Source: Euonymus europaeus (Eukaryota > Streptophyta > Magnoliopsida > Celastrales > Celastraceae). From it: DNA of 64,000 nt. Location of the stretch: NCBI GenBank assembly GCA_963580455.1, contig OY756957.1, positions 2,733,001-2,797,000 on the forward strand, written 5' to 3'. Positions 23,701 to 36,028 of the stretch are shown in pieces. Under the pieces are notes generated by a model. That model worked only from the letters and a program-made list of their open reading frames with translations. It searched no databases and was not told where the DNA came from. Every line of letters begins with the position of its first letter. Position 1 is the stretch's first letter. A program made the translations under genes and the position numbers.

Positions 23701-24324
23701 CCTGTTCATGCAATAGCCGAATTGGTTAGGAGATGAACTCAATGCAGCTGCGGAGGGGTTTGAGCTCCTCCCAGAAGTCATATTTTCTTGCTCAACCATA
23801 CCTGGATCCATTTGGGCAGGTTGACGAGGACTAACAACAGAACCATATGGCACACAATGGTACTGTCCAGTGGAGTAAGGAGTTGCCCCAACGGTGCTGT
23901 TGCTACTGTTACAGGTGCCGCTAGACTTGCTGCTAGCCAAGCTTGCTGCAGATGGCGATCTACTGAGATCAGGGCTAAGCACACAAGTGGTCCCATTATC
24001 AACACCTGCTAATCCCTCTTTCCATTGCTTGAAGCAATAATTGCAGACCCTGATCCTATCCCAATCTTCCCGACTAGTTCTTTTCTCAACAGATGGGGCA
24101 GGAACTGAGTTTGCTGTACACTTGGCACAAAAAACTCGGCCACAGAGTCTACAATGGTGCTTCCGATTGAATACAGTAAACTGCGAGTCACACTCGTAGC
24201 ATACCCTACAGCTCTGATCGGGCATCCAAAAATCCCTCGACACATTCGCTGGCTCACTCCTGCGAGGGATCCATGACCTGACTCTGTCAACCAGCTCTGT
24301 TATTTTCCGGTCAGGGGTGCCCAT
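14744..24324 (-). CDS. FAB1: phosphatidylinositol-3-phosphate 5-kinase FAB1 (PIKfyve)
   Basis: Twelve coding exons on the minus strand: 24324-23702, 23345-22605, 21814-21661, 21525-21181, 20739-20373, 20286-19820, 19721-19390, 19238-19115, 19029-18859, 18385-16781, 15937-15671, 15046-14744; the sum is 1832 codons plus stop, close to Arabidopsis FAB1A/B. It makes PtdIns(3,5)P2 from PtdIns3P on endosomes and vacuoles. The FYVE finger (about 33-97, RKHHCR at 54-59) places it with FAB1A/B rather than FAB1C/D. A chaperonin-like domain follows (about 455-690), then the FAB1 Cys-rich region (about 750-1050), then the kinase (about 1550-1830, with RFIVKQV, YDLKGS, VMDYSLLVG and GIIDFMRQYTWDK). The exon 5/6 junction (AAAG|GTCCAT) is chosen by phase and is the least certain. 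Exon 10 holds a perfect 81-bp tandem duplication. The ATG is the first in frame after a 5' leader intron. Confidence 0.95.
18086..18247 (-). repeat. 81-bp perfect coding tandem duplication in FAB1
   Basis: Units 18086-18166 and 18167-18247 are identical base for base. The period is a multiple of three, so the protein carries a 27-residue segment twice in a row (each running from SKSNVQERQ to INTVDKL), between the Cys-rich region and the kinase domain at about residues 1155-1208. The reading frame is kept. Confidence 0.95.
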
Positions 24325-24328
24325 GGAC

Positions 24329-24681
24329 ACTGCAATCACACCCCACTTGACTCATCTTGAAATGTTCATTGGCGACTCCCTTATCTTACACGCACCACAA
24401 AATCACTGCATGTCCACGACTCCACGTTCCTGTCATATTCAAGCTCAAACAAATTCAACAAACTTAGATGCATACACGAATTTGATTTATCCGCCAAAAA
24501 ACCTGACAAATTCGTAGTGAATACATGAATTATTTGGCCTCAAATTCGACAGTTCTTTCTACTCAATCTACAACATCCATAACAATTAAAAAAATGCCAC
24601 CCATCAAGAACCTATAATATTCTCACAGATTATTACAACTTGCAGAAAATTAAATAGAAAGGGAAATGAAATTCAATTACC
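24329..24681 (-). other. FAB1 5' leader intron
   Basis: On the minus strand a donor GCAG|GTAATTG (leader exon ends at 24681) and an acceptor GATTGCAG (next exon begins at 24329, five bases before the ATG) bracket a likely intron of about 350 nt. The leader exon would lie at 24682 to about 25010. This places the FAB1 promoter around 25020. Confidence 0.55.
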
Positions 24682-26983
24682 TGCGATCCCGCAGAGCCGC
24701 TCTTATTCCAATCACAGAAACCCTAATTTCAACCCTTTAAATTCGACTCCCTCCCCAGGGCAGTACCTGGACCTTCAATAAAACTAAATCAAACTCCCAT
24801 ACAAGAAAGCAAGCCCTGGAGAAGCCAATCCGGAGAATTCTTCATCGCGAACTGTATTCAACGAAACCAATTGAAAGAACGGTCCGTTGGGAGTGAAACC
24901 ACGATCAGATCGAGATAATACTAGAACACCAATCGCATAAGAGCGATTTTGAATATTCAAAACTGACTTTGTCACGACACGGCGACGCAGAGGCATAGAG
25001 AGAAAAGTGTATACAGTGAACGGCTAACCGGCACCTGTAATCCCTCGCATTTTTCAACCGTAACTCGTGATCATTGACAATTGTTCAATCTTTTTTTCCA
25101 TAATTGAAATACCTTTCAGGTATTTTATATGGTGGAGATTTCTTCCTTCTTCTGGCTGATCTTCTGTTAGTTTTTTTTTTCTTCTAAAATCTCTGCAGCT
25201 AATTTTACACAGAAAAAGACGTCTCTCTCTCTCTTTAAGCAAGCCGCGTGTGCAGACAGTGATAATTAATTAATTATATACATTACATATACAATTTTAT
25301 TTTCTTTTTTATCTTCTCACAAAGACTAATGTTGTTTGAACTTTGAACCACGATAAAAATAAATAAATAAATATAAATATATATATATAAACTGCGTGGT
25401 GGTTAAGATCAAATAAATCAGTTTTGATTTTTTCTTGAGAGGATTGCCAGTTAGGTAGGGGTGGAGAAAAAGTTTGGGTGGTCGGATAATGTAGGTGTTT
25501 AAAAAATATTTGTATATTTGGATTCGTATTAGTTGAGATTTTTTAATATACTTAATTAATATATGCGAATTTGTTTAAATCTAAACAAGTAAATCGAATA
25601 ATAATTTAATCAATTTATGATGCAAACAATTAAATCGGACAATATGTTTGTCTTTTGACCTGACCCCGATTTTAAATCGAACAAAATTTGTGTACTTAGA
25701 TTCGATTCTAACTATAATTTAATTTAGAATGTACAGATTGATTGTCGGATATGATAGAGTTTTGCAAAAACCAAAATATTGCATATAAATGTGTTTACAC
25801 GAAAAAATTTAGAAATATTTATCGGATGACTCGGAAGAGGTAAACTTAATTAAAAGAATTTATTTGAAATGCTCGCTATTTTATATAGTAAAAAGAAATT
25901 TCACTGCGGATACTAAGGATCAGGTTATAGTCCAAACTTTTCGGACAAGCTGAAATAACGTTTTAAAAAATAGTCAATACAGCCCATCGCCTGTTTTTAC
26001 TTTTTAGTGTCTAAAATACTTTATGGTTTAGCACCATCAGCAAGCAGACGACCATCACTTAAGAAAAGATACCAAATGAAATGACTAAAGTCATGCTAGT
26101 ACAGTTATTTTATAATTAATATTCCATTTTGGGAAGAAAAAAGATTAACATTTATTACTGCTTGTCTAACATGTTGACCCAATTTTCATGTGCCCAGGTG
26201 TCAAAGTTACACTGGGTCTGTGTGAAACTGGGTATGTTTGACGGTGTCTAAGATAACGGATAAGTTTTATAATGTATAATTTGTCAATAAGATTTGTACT
26301 GTTTGGTAGAGTGTAAGTTTTTAATAGTGCATAAATTGAAATTTGTTATTAGAGGTATGTAAATTAGTTTAATAATGAAATAAAAGTTGTAGAATATGAA
26401 TTTTATTGAAAATAGAAAATGACAAATGTGTGAGAGGACGGGAGTAATAAGAAAAATTGATGGAATTTTTTTTGATATGTGACTGATCTGATTGTTGATT
26501 GATTCAATTGAGCGTATAAAGTAACTCCAATGGGGAGTGTGTTTCAAGCTCAAGCACTCCAAATTTTCTAATGCATCTCACTTTTATTATAGCAAAACAC
26601 GATTCTCAATATAGTCATATTAACAAAAACACATTTTTCAATATAATTTTTTTCACTTTTCATTTACAAGCACTCAAACTATAAAGTATCAAAATATCTG
26701 TCATACTTTTCTACCATTTTTTTTACTTTTTTTTTTATCATTCTATACATTTTTCAATATATTTTTTTTAAATCACTTTTTACCCACTCCAAAATTTACA
26801 ATACCACTCAAACCGAACCAAAAGCATAATAAGAGATAACTGTCCTTCACCACACAATTGGTGAGACTAATAACAAATCTACAGTAACATCTTAAGCGTT
26901 AAGAACCTTCAGTCGATCAATAATCAACAGAATGCAACAAATTATGTTTTACGTACATTAATTCTGAGAACGCAACATATTCA

Positions 26984-27202
26984 CGTTCTTATTGGAAAGG
27001 CAAAAACATGAAGCTCTGCCGCTAGATTCAACCCTTCACGAATAACATAGATTTCAGCGGACTCCACAGATTGAAATAGCGGCTGCACCAAGTAGACGAC
27101 CACCGCAATCACGCTTGACATATGACATTCGTTATTGCATGCATCCGTGTCTGGCGGCAAGCTTGAATTCCGTTTTAAAATAAAATAAAAAATGAATGTC
27201 AT
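26984..27202 (-). pseudogene. LINE-type RNase H remnant
   Basis: On the minus strand a short frame reads VIAVVVYLVQPLFQSVESAE then IYVIREGLNLAAEL, which fits the plant LINE RNase H (RVT_3) pattern of a hydrophobic strand, then AE..A.REGL..A.E. Only about 45 residues are recognisable and there are no catalytic blocks on either side, so this is a decayed fragment. The call rests on pattern recall. Confidence 0.5.
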
Positions 27203-27549
27203 ATGTCAATCTAGTTGGGCCAGTAGAAAAATTGAATGGAGAGAAACTTGGGCCACTAAAGCAGGCCCGGACACCTGTTTTTCAATTTTCATGTTGGACA
27301 GAGTTTAAGCCCACGGAGCTTTTCCCAATATCGGGCCTTTTAAAAAAAATAGGCCTGGACCAATGCAGATTTTCAGCATCGAACACAAATTTTCTTACAA
27401 GGGAATTTTTTTTTTTTTTTGAGAAATTAATGCTTGTAGGTATGAAGGTCTCCCACTTGAACTGAAGGAAAATAAAAGTTCATATTTTGTCCTATTTAAA
27501 AAGGAATTTATATGATAACCTTTAGGTTGTCCTATAAATTTACAACTAA

Positions 27550-27771
27550 GGGTGTATTTGATAAGAGAATAATAAATATGAGTATAATGTATTACTAGGG
27601 TAATCATTATTCATCTATCCATATGGGTAACAATTACTTTCAAAATCCGAAGAAAATTGTCTAAAAATATTACTCAAGTAAATAATATACATACATATCA
27701 AACATGACTATTTATTTATCCATGTAATTTTAATTATCCTTGTAATTATTACACTTTTATCAAACACACCA
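27550..27771. mobile_element. MITE family copy 1 (Tourist-like)
   Basis: 222 bp with ends GGGTGTATTTGATAAGAG and the complement of TTTTATCAAACACACC, flanked by TAA on both sides. The 3-bp TAA target and AT-rich non-coding interior suggest a PIF/Harbinger-derived Tourist-type MITE. Further copies of the same ends lie at 42416-42574 and 62228-62445. Confidence 0.7.
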
Positions 27772-29338
27772 TAAATCATAAGTTTATTTATTCATATATC
27801 GTAAAAAAAAATTACATTGTAACCTTTAGACTGTCCTATGAATTTTATAATGGATGAAGATAAAATCTACGTACATTTAATTTGTTCTTCATTATTCCCA
27901 CTTGAAGAATTTTATGGACATGAGTTATATATGAGCATAAAATAAAAAAAATAAATACATGTGGTTGTGTGATTTCCTTTAGCTAACATATGCATTTTCA
28001 AGTTTGGATTTTTTATGCAACATATAATTCGAAATATGGCTGTTCAAAAAACATAACTAAAATCGATCCGAACTACTCCTATTTTGTAGATTTTTTAAAA
28101 CAAATTTGCACACAGTTTTTGTTAAAACCCGAAAATCTAAAACTGACAGACGCCAACACCAAAGCCGACTGGAAAATTTGTAGGGGCTGCGTGGTTGTCT
28201 TTATTTGCAAGCCTCGAAGTGGAGAAGTTGAGATATATTGATTCTCTTCAAATGGGGGACAGAGCTTCGACTTATATCAGTTGACAATGGCAAAAAAAAA
28301 AAAAATTGATTTGATGATGACGATCATGATTTGAAAAAACGCCAGGGCTCTTCAACTATGGGTGCCCAGATCCAAATCCAAAACCAAACTAGAGAAGAAA
28401 GATGAAAGATAAAAGAAAGAAATCGCAAGTCCAAACCCAACAAAACACTCGGTACCCATTTGAGAAGAATCTTGCTTAAATACTACTAGTACTACTTTTT
28501 ATTCCTTCCCCAGAAATGTCGAGAACAAAGAAAAAGACACCCAAGCGCAAAGAGCAACAACTACAAAGTTTCGCGTTTTAATTTTTATTTAGAACTCGTG
28601 CATTGTAGATATCTTTTGGAGTACGGTAAGCAACAGGTTGTTAGTATTCCCGTCATAGGTTGATCTATCTGCGGTGAAAAGTTAGCCCAATAAAATGTGA
28701 GAGATTAATCCCCCATTCGCGTCTCGGGTTCAAATTTGGGTTTTCGGTTTTGTTTGTTACGGGTAATTTTCTTGGTTATCAAAGTTAAAGAATCAAATCA
28801 TAAAAGGGTTTTTAATTAATGCAGGCGCGTTTTGTTTGACTTGATCGGAATGTGTTTTTTGGTGACTGTAGTTAATTTTTCGGATGACTTCGACTTTCTT
28901 TAAGAACTAAATTTTATTTATTTATACATTTATGTTTATGAGATTTTTATTATCATTGAGGATTTTTATTTTCGAAGAGAAAAGATGCGTACTTTTTCCG
29001 TTTACAGATTTTTATATTGGTCTTGTAGTCTCTAGGGTTTCGTAACTTTACCCTTCTTTGGTTTTTGTTTCGATTTTGTTTCTGGTTCTCTCTGGTTCTC
29101 TCTGTTTTTTTTCAATTTTTGCAGTTCCAGGTTACTCTGGATGCAATGAAAGTGCTTGCTTGGTGAGTGCTTGATTTGGGGTTCTTTTAGATTCGGAGAA
29201 AGTTTCAGGATTTTGATTTGATCGTTCTTCGATTTGTGAGGCATTGGTACCACGACGTTGGATTATTGAGAGTGGATTTCTCTCTCCTTTGTAATTTCTC
29301 TTTGTGTGAACAATTTCGTTGGTCTCTGGCATGTGCGG

Positions 29339-32300
29339 ATGATGTTTCATGCTCAGGGTCCTGCGAGGAATCATTGCAGTATGCTTGCAGTTTTTTGTGG
29401 CAAGATCCCTGATAATAAGCAGAAGCCGTCAATTTCTTATGACAAGACCAGATACCCATTCCCGGAGCTGGCTTCTTCTGGGCGGCTCGAGGTATGCAAA
29501 TTTTATTTTGTGCTGCTAATTTCCAGTATAGTGTTTGGATATGATGCAGAATCTTGTCTATTAGACTCTATCAGTTGTGTATCTCTACGTTTCAAATGCA
29601 GGTACAGGTTTTAAACAATCCAAGTATTGATGAGTTTCGACGAGTATTTGAATCGTCGGAACCAAATATTGTTTATTTGCAAGGAGAGCAAATAACAGAT
29701 AGTGAAGAAATTGGATATCTTCAATGGGGAGATTATGAGTTAACTACTTCTGAGGCCATATGTGAGCTCTTTGGTTCCACATTACCGACCACTGTGAGTT
29801 TAATACTTACCTGTCATTTTTTTTTGGAGTTTGGGAGCTCGTTCACTGTAGGTGCAAAAAACTTGATTTTCGTCTGATTTGTTTTTGGCGCGTAATATTG
29901 TGTAATAATAAAGTTGAATGGCCATGTTTATATGTACATGCATAGACATCTTGGTGGTAGCTGAGTTGTTTGAAAACTAAATACTCATTTTCGTAAAAGG
30001 TTAAAGCACTGCCATCTAGAAAACTTCTGCAATGAAGACCAGTGCTGGCTCTGAAAATAGCGTGGTGCATGCAACCTTACCCCTGAATTAACAGGAGGAG
30101 TTTTCTCGGATTTGAATTTGACATCACCACTAGGCTACTTGTGCGCCTGTGGATATATGATATGTGGGCCTTCAATTTACATAGTAAAGAAAAGATAAAA
30201 GAAAAATTACTGATGCCATAGCCTTGATGTGGCAATTTGTTTGGTTCTTTCAGGGAGATAAAGAAGATAGTATACGGAAAGGTTAACCTTCCTGGGGTCT
30301 TTGGTCTTGGGTTCGGATGTCCATGGTGGACATTAGGTTTAAGTGAACTAGTGGTTTGTGTCTTTAGTGTACTCTCTTTGGCGTGGTTCCATACTCTCTG
30401 ATATTGTCGTCGAGGCAGGTTGATATTCATGAAAGCTTGTTTTGTATGCAGTTGATCTTTTCTCTTGTGGATTTATGTTGGTAGCCATCCCATTTTGAAG
30501 AAAAAATCTATGCCTTTGTGCTTTGTGCCTCTGTTCTCTTTCTTTCTTTCTTTTTTCCACCCTATAAATCAGACACCATACATATTACTTTATTAGCTTT
30601 CCATAATTGGTGATGTTTTTAGTTTTGATCCATGTTTAGCTCTTAAGTAAATGACATATAACAACTTTTAGCAACTGTGTTGCATGTAGATTCATTTGCT
30701 TTGTAGAATGCCATGTGCATATTGGTGATTTACTTTGTGCTTTTATGATACGTGATTCACTATTTGCTATTTTAGTGCATGATTTTCTGATGGATTTTAT
30801 TTAATCAACTTCATAACAGTAGCTCTGGGCCTCAATTATTCGTCTTCCCCAAGTGTTTTCAATGTACTTGAGTTAATTATAGCTTCGATTAAACTTGGCG
30901 CAGACAGTTATGGTATTTAGTTTAACACTCTCGACTGTTGTGACCAGGTTTATTTGGAGATCCCAAATGGTGAAATGTTGGCAGAGGCACTTCGCTCTAA
31001 GGTTATATTGATTTTGGGGGATTCATGATATAAATAGTTGATAATTCCTTTTCAACTTGGACTATCTGTGACTTTTTGAAGTAGGGAAATTGAACTCCCA
31101 TATAGTTTGTAAATTCCCTGTAGTAAGTTGTTTTAACTGCTTTTTGGCAGGGAGTTCCTTATGTCATATATTGGAATAATGCAATTTCATGTTATGAGGC
31201 TTGCCATTTTCGTCAAGCACTGCTGTCAGTGGTACAAAGGTATGATCATCTATTTTTACTTTAATAGGTTGAAGTGTACTTAACCTGAAAATTAATTTCA
31301 TGATGTGATTATTCCTTTATTGACTGGATTGGTTTTACCTATAAGCATGTGTACATGTTTTTTTCTCTGGATGCTAATGGCTATTTGTCGCAGGGCATTT
31401 ATATTTATCTTACATTTCTTGAGTTGATAATGAAATTACCATTCCTGCTCTTTTTATTTTCAGTTCATGCAGCCATACGTGGGATGCATTCCAACTTGCT
31501 GATGCATCTTTTAGGCTTTACTGCATTCGAAACAACTATATACTACCTTCAAGTAGCCAGACCACTAACGGGAAGCCTGGACCATACTTGTCTGGAGACC
31601 CTCCTAAAATCGATATTGGTCCCCCGGAAGAAGATTTGGAGGGAGAAGACAGCTCTCCTGGATCTCTTCCTGCTATTAAGATATATGATGAAGATGTGAG
31701 CATGAGGTTTCTTGTTTGTGGCATGCCATCCACTTTGGTATGTTTGCGCTATTGGATTCAGACTCTATTCTTTTGTTGGTTGTCAACATAATTAAATGAT
31801 ACCATTATCATGATTCATTCTGTTCACAAGCCATATTCTTTTCAGGATGCCTTCTTGTTGGGATCGTTGGAATATGGACTAAATGCCCTCTTGAAGATAG
31901 AAGTAAGTTTGATCGATTTTCTAAAATTGAGTCTTATGTGTTGCATGTAATTGGTGTACTGTTCCTTTCTTGTGCCATGTTGCATGATGGTGTTAAATGT
32001 AAATTATGGCTGAACATACTTCCAATTTAAATTATGTGCCATGATACTTGAAGATAAAAAAGTATGTTTGATAATGCTTCACTGAAAGGCTCAAGGTCCT
32101 GTGAATGAGCGCCAGTTTCTTATATAGTTTTTTTGAATATCGACATAAAAGTATGTCAGTAGTCATATGTTGATTATTTGTATTAATGGTTTTCATTATG
32201 TTTAAAGAATTTTTCCCTGTAAACTTTCTAAAGATATTTATGTGCACTTTCTATATTTTGCGCCCACCTCCCTCCCTTTCCTTTTACACTAATCTTTTTT

Positions 32301-35300
32301 TCATCTTTCTTATTTTTGCCAGATCCGTGGGAGTAAACTTCATAATCGAACAAGGTATTAATTATTGAATGATTTTAAATCTTATTCCCTTTTTTTGTGT
32401 TGAATTGGATTTTGTTAGTTACTTTATTGTTGACCTTTATTTGAATTATTTACGCTGCTTTTTTTCAATGCTTGGGCTTTTTTTCATTTTTTTTTACTTG
32501 GTTTAATTCTTGTAAATTATTTTTTGCTAACCAAAAATGTGAATTTGTAGCGCTCCACCACCACCTCTACAGGCTGGAACATTCTCTCGTGGGGTAGTGA
32601 CCATGCGATGTGATGTATCAACCTGCAGTTCTGCACACGTATCACTTTTGGTTTCTGGTAGTGCGCAGACTTGCTTTAATGACCAGGCAAGGACAAACTT
32701 TGGTGTATCTGTGCATGCTTGCTTGTTATATTCACGAATGTGATACTAACTTCTGTGTCCCTCGGTTCTTTTGTCTCAGCTTTTGGAGAATCATATTAAA
32801 AATGAGCTTATTGAGAACAGTCAGCTAGTTCATGCATTCCCTAGCTCTGATGGAGTCAAATTTCCTTTATCTGAACCAAGAAAGTCTGCTTCTATCGCCT
32901 GTGGTGCAAGTGTATTTGAAGTTCGTATGAAGGTTCCCACATGGGCTTCACAGGTATCTTTTCAATATTCCTGTTAATGAGAGGAACAACTGTGTTGCGG
33001 TAGAATGTTTGCAAGGGAGTTCATGACATTTTTCTTAGAAGATTTTGAACGGAAGTGCCAACATCAAAGTTCTGATAGGGTCAGCTAGAAGCTATGAGAA
33101 AGATTTTATTAATTAATTAAAACTTTTGCCATGATTTTAGTGCTGCTTTAGGTGTACTTGCACATGTTACTATTTGAATGTCATTACAGGTTTTGAGGCA
33201 ACTTGCACCAGATGTATCATACCGCAGCCTAGTTATGCTAGGAATTGCTAGCATTCAAGGATTGTCTGTTGCTTCTTTTGAAAAGGATGATGTGGAAAGA
33301 CTGCTTTACTTTTGTACAAGAGAGGGCAAGGAGCTTCATGCAAATAATTCTTTTATCAGTAAGCCCCCTAGTTGGTGGATGCCACCTGCTCCTTGCCGCA
33401 AAAGATCTGAGCCATGCCAAGAAGCTAAACGCTTGAATGGTAGAGCCCTGGAAGGTCAAAATGGAGGTCATGCAAGACAAAAAATTAATGTTGCTGCATT
33501 GAGGCCGATTCCTCACACTCGTGGTCATAAGATGTTACCTTTCTCTGGATTTGCGGAGGGTGAAAGATATGACGGAGACCAAGTAAAAGTCAACTTGCCT
33601 GTTGCCCCAGCAAAGCATGTTCCTGCTCCAGTCACACATCGGAAGTCTTTGTCAAGCTCTTTTCAGGCTCAACAGATTATTTCGTTGAATCCTCTACCTT
33701 TAAAGAAGCACGGTTGTGGCAGAGCACCAATACAGGCGTGTTCTGAGGTGAGGTTTTTTTTTTTCTTGCTTTATCATTTTTTTTTGTTGATATTCGAGTG
33801 GATTGGTTGTGCTGTTCGTGTCTACTTTACTTTTCCATTTTTTTGGAATTTTTGTTGATCTGGAGTTTGGTAGCCCAATTGACGAACCAGTGAAAATTGG
33901 TAAGATGTTTTGGGCATGGAGAATGTAGAAATATTGGAGCCTGGTGCAAACATTTGTTCGAGAAAAATTGAGTAGGAGATACCAAATAGAGAGGATGGAT
34001 GCCATTGGAAACACGGATGAAAGTGCCAGGAAAGGAAATTTATACCATAACATTAGTATGGAGTCTATCTTTAGACTGGTGTAGGATAATCCATATAGTT
34101 TATGACTTTATTTCAACTAATTTACTGACAAGGTCTGGAACTTTTGATTTTTCATCTTCATGTCCATTAGCGTTAACTTAGGATTGTCTTTTGAACATTT
34201 TTTGATAGTTGAAATGTTCTAATGCTTAGAGATTTAATACACTTTGCTACATTTTCTGAAATCTCTTTTCTTTGTTAATTTTGTTATACTGTATGATGTT
34301 TTCCTCATTTTTTCCTGCATTTTAGTCGATAACTTCAATCAGTAAATAATAATCGCTCCTTATTTGGTTTTGTAGGAGGAATTTTTGAGGGATGTAATGC
34401 AATTCCTGATGCTTCGTGGACATAATCGTCTTGTTCCTCAAGGCGGGCTAGCTGAGTTTCCTGATGCCATTTTAAATGCAAAACGCCTTGACCTTTTCAA
34501 TTTGTACAGAGAGGTAAGCTATTTGATTTGCTTGGAAAATGTTTGAGAATTGGCCAAGAAATCAGTTTATACTACTTTTGCTTTAGGTGGTATCAAGAGG
34601 AGGCTTTCATGTCGGGAATGGAATCAATTGGAAGGGACAAGTTTTTTCAAAGATGCGTAATCACACCTTAACCAATAGGATGACTGTATGGCTTCTGACT
34701 TGTCATTCATGTTCTTTCCCACTCTAATTTTTGCTAGTTTAGCTTGATAAAGTCAAGGTTGGTTACAACGTAGAAGCTGACTTTGAGTCATTTTTGGGTT
34801 TTTAGTTTACTGAAATTGTGATAGCAGTTATCTTGTTAATAGTTTACCTTTTCTGAATATTATGTTTTTAATGACTTGTTTCTCTGTCTGTTCTAGGGTG
34901 TTGGAAACACACTAAAAAGACATTATGAAACTTACCTTTTGGAGTATGAATTGGCTCATGATGATGTTGATGGTGAATGCTGCTTGTTGTGTCACAGGTC
35001 TCTCTCTCTCTTTCTCTCTGTCTGTCTGCACACACACTGCATTTTTCAGCATTGAGCGGCCATTGACAATTGAATTTGTGTTTTCAACAGTAGCGCGGCA
35101 GGTGATTGGGTGAATTGCGGAATATGTGGCGAGTGGGCACACTTTGGCTGTGATAGACGGCAAGGACTCGGTGCCTTTAAGGTATTTCTGCTTTGCCCTG
35201 TTCTTATCATTTTAAGATGTGTGGACATTGATTAGATTATGCAGTTGGTCACAAATTGTTCCGGGGTGCTCGATGGTTTTCAGATATGTTGTTTTGAAGA

Positions 35301-35428
35301 CTTGAAACATTTTTGTGACACTGGTGCAGGACTATGCTAAAACAGATGGACTGGAATATATATGTCCACCCTGCAGCACCTCAAACTTCAAGAAGAAATC
35401 TCAGAGAACTGCAAATGGATATTCATAA
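29339..35428 (+). CDS. ARID4: ARID and PHD-finger protein, ARID4 type
   Basis: Fifteen coding exons: 29339-29491, 29602-29793, 30948-31001, 31151-31239, 31464-31737, 31846-31902, 32323-32354, 32551-32686, 32780-32953, 33190-33747, 34376-34513, 34587-34685, 34897-34997, 35091-35181, 35330-35428; 748 aa, matching the usual length of plant ARID4. A nuclear chromatin or DNA-binding protein is expected. The ARID domain (about 573-686) includes EEFLRDVMQFLMLRGH, GFHVGNGINWKGQVF and TLKRHYETYLLEYE. A PHD-like finger (about 683-745) has CCLLCH, CGICGEWAHFGC and ICPPC. The N-terminal half has no domain I can name. Intron 8 starts with GC instead of GT, and phase requires it. The start is the first of two adjacent ATGs (29339, 29342); a four-codon upstream ORF at 29331 overlaps it. 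Function beyond the domains is inference. Confidence 0.93.
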
Positions 35429-36028
35429 GTCTTCACATTTTCGGATTCACCGTCTCTCTCTAAATCTCACTTCCTTATCATTTATCATTATATTTTGATA
35501 TGAATGTGCAAGAGAAGGCATGTATTAGGAATGTAATTATTGTATTGTATGCCATTGTTGTCTACATATATAGATAACACAGAGTAAGAAGGCCGCTGCC
35601 CTGCAATTTTCCTCCCCAATGTGTACCCTTTGAAGAAGAAAGTGTCACAGGAGTAATTGTAGAATATTATTTCAGTACAATTCAATCTAATGAGGTAGCA
35701 TTTTGTCAAGTATGCATGGTATGTGATAGATGTGATAGAAAAAGTTCAGGATCTTTCTTGTGTTTCTATATCTACAACTGTAGCCGTTCCGTTCCGACAA
35801 CAAATAAGGTAGGAAAAGCCTATTTACTCAGTGTTAGTACATGCTTCCCAATGACACCTATGTATGAGCAGGGAGTAAATGAAAATTTTAATGCTGGTCA
35901 TGTACATCTCTGACAACCAAATTTGGTACTTTATTCTTTGCAGGAAAAAAATGAAAAAAGAAAAAAGAAAAAAAAAAGAGAGAAGGAAACTTGGTCATAA
36001 AGGGAAATCATCAAATTATACCTAGGGC
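35429..36028. other. 3' spacer between convergent genes
   Basis: 600 bp between the ARID4 stop (+) and the bHLH stop (-), holding both 3' untranslated regions and a purine-rich run of A and G at about 35940-35990. No gene is seen. Confidence 0.7.

Larger units (their letters stand above)
25020..29130. other. AT-rich intergenic between divergent FAB1 and ARID4
   Basis: No gene is seen. It includes the FAB1 promoter at the left and the ARID4 leader at the right, where a splice acceptor (TTTTTGCAG ending at 29124) suggests a leader intron. Inside are a LINE RNase H remnant (about 26990-27202), a 16-bp inverted repeat (27115-27130 with 27194-27209), a MITE (27550-27771) and a diverged direct repeat of about 35 bp on both sides of the MITE (near 27511 and 27814). 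Confidence 0.6.

Noticed and set aside
27196..27465. 89-codon plus-strand frame near the 16-bp inverted repeat
   Set aside because: Short, biased by GGCCC and T-rich sequence, no recognisable product.
30077..30430. 117-codon minus-strand frame in ARID4 intron 2
   Set aside because: Inside a 1.15-kb intron, no domain, no true coding signal.
35000..35035. CT/CA microsatellite in an ARID4 intron
   Set aside because: A simple repeat within a normal intron; nothing beyond common low-complexity DNA.
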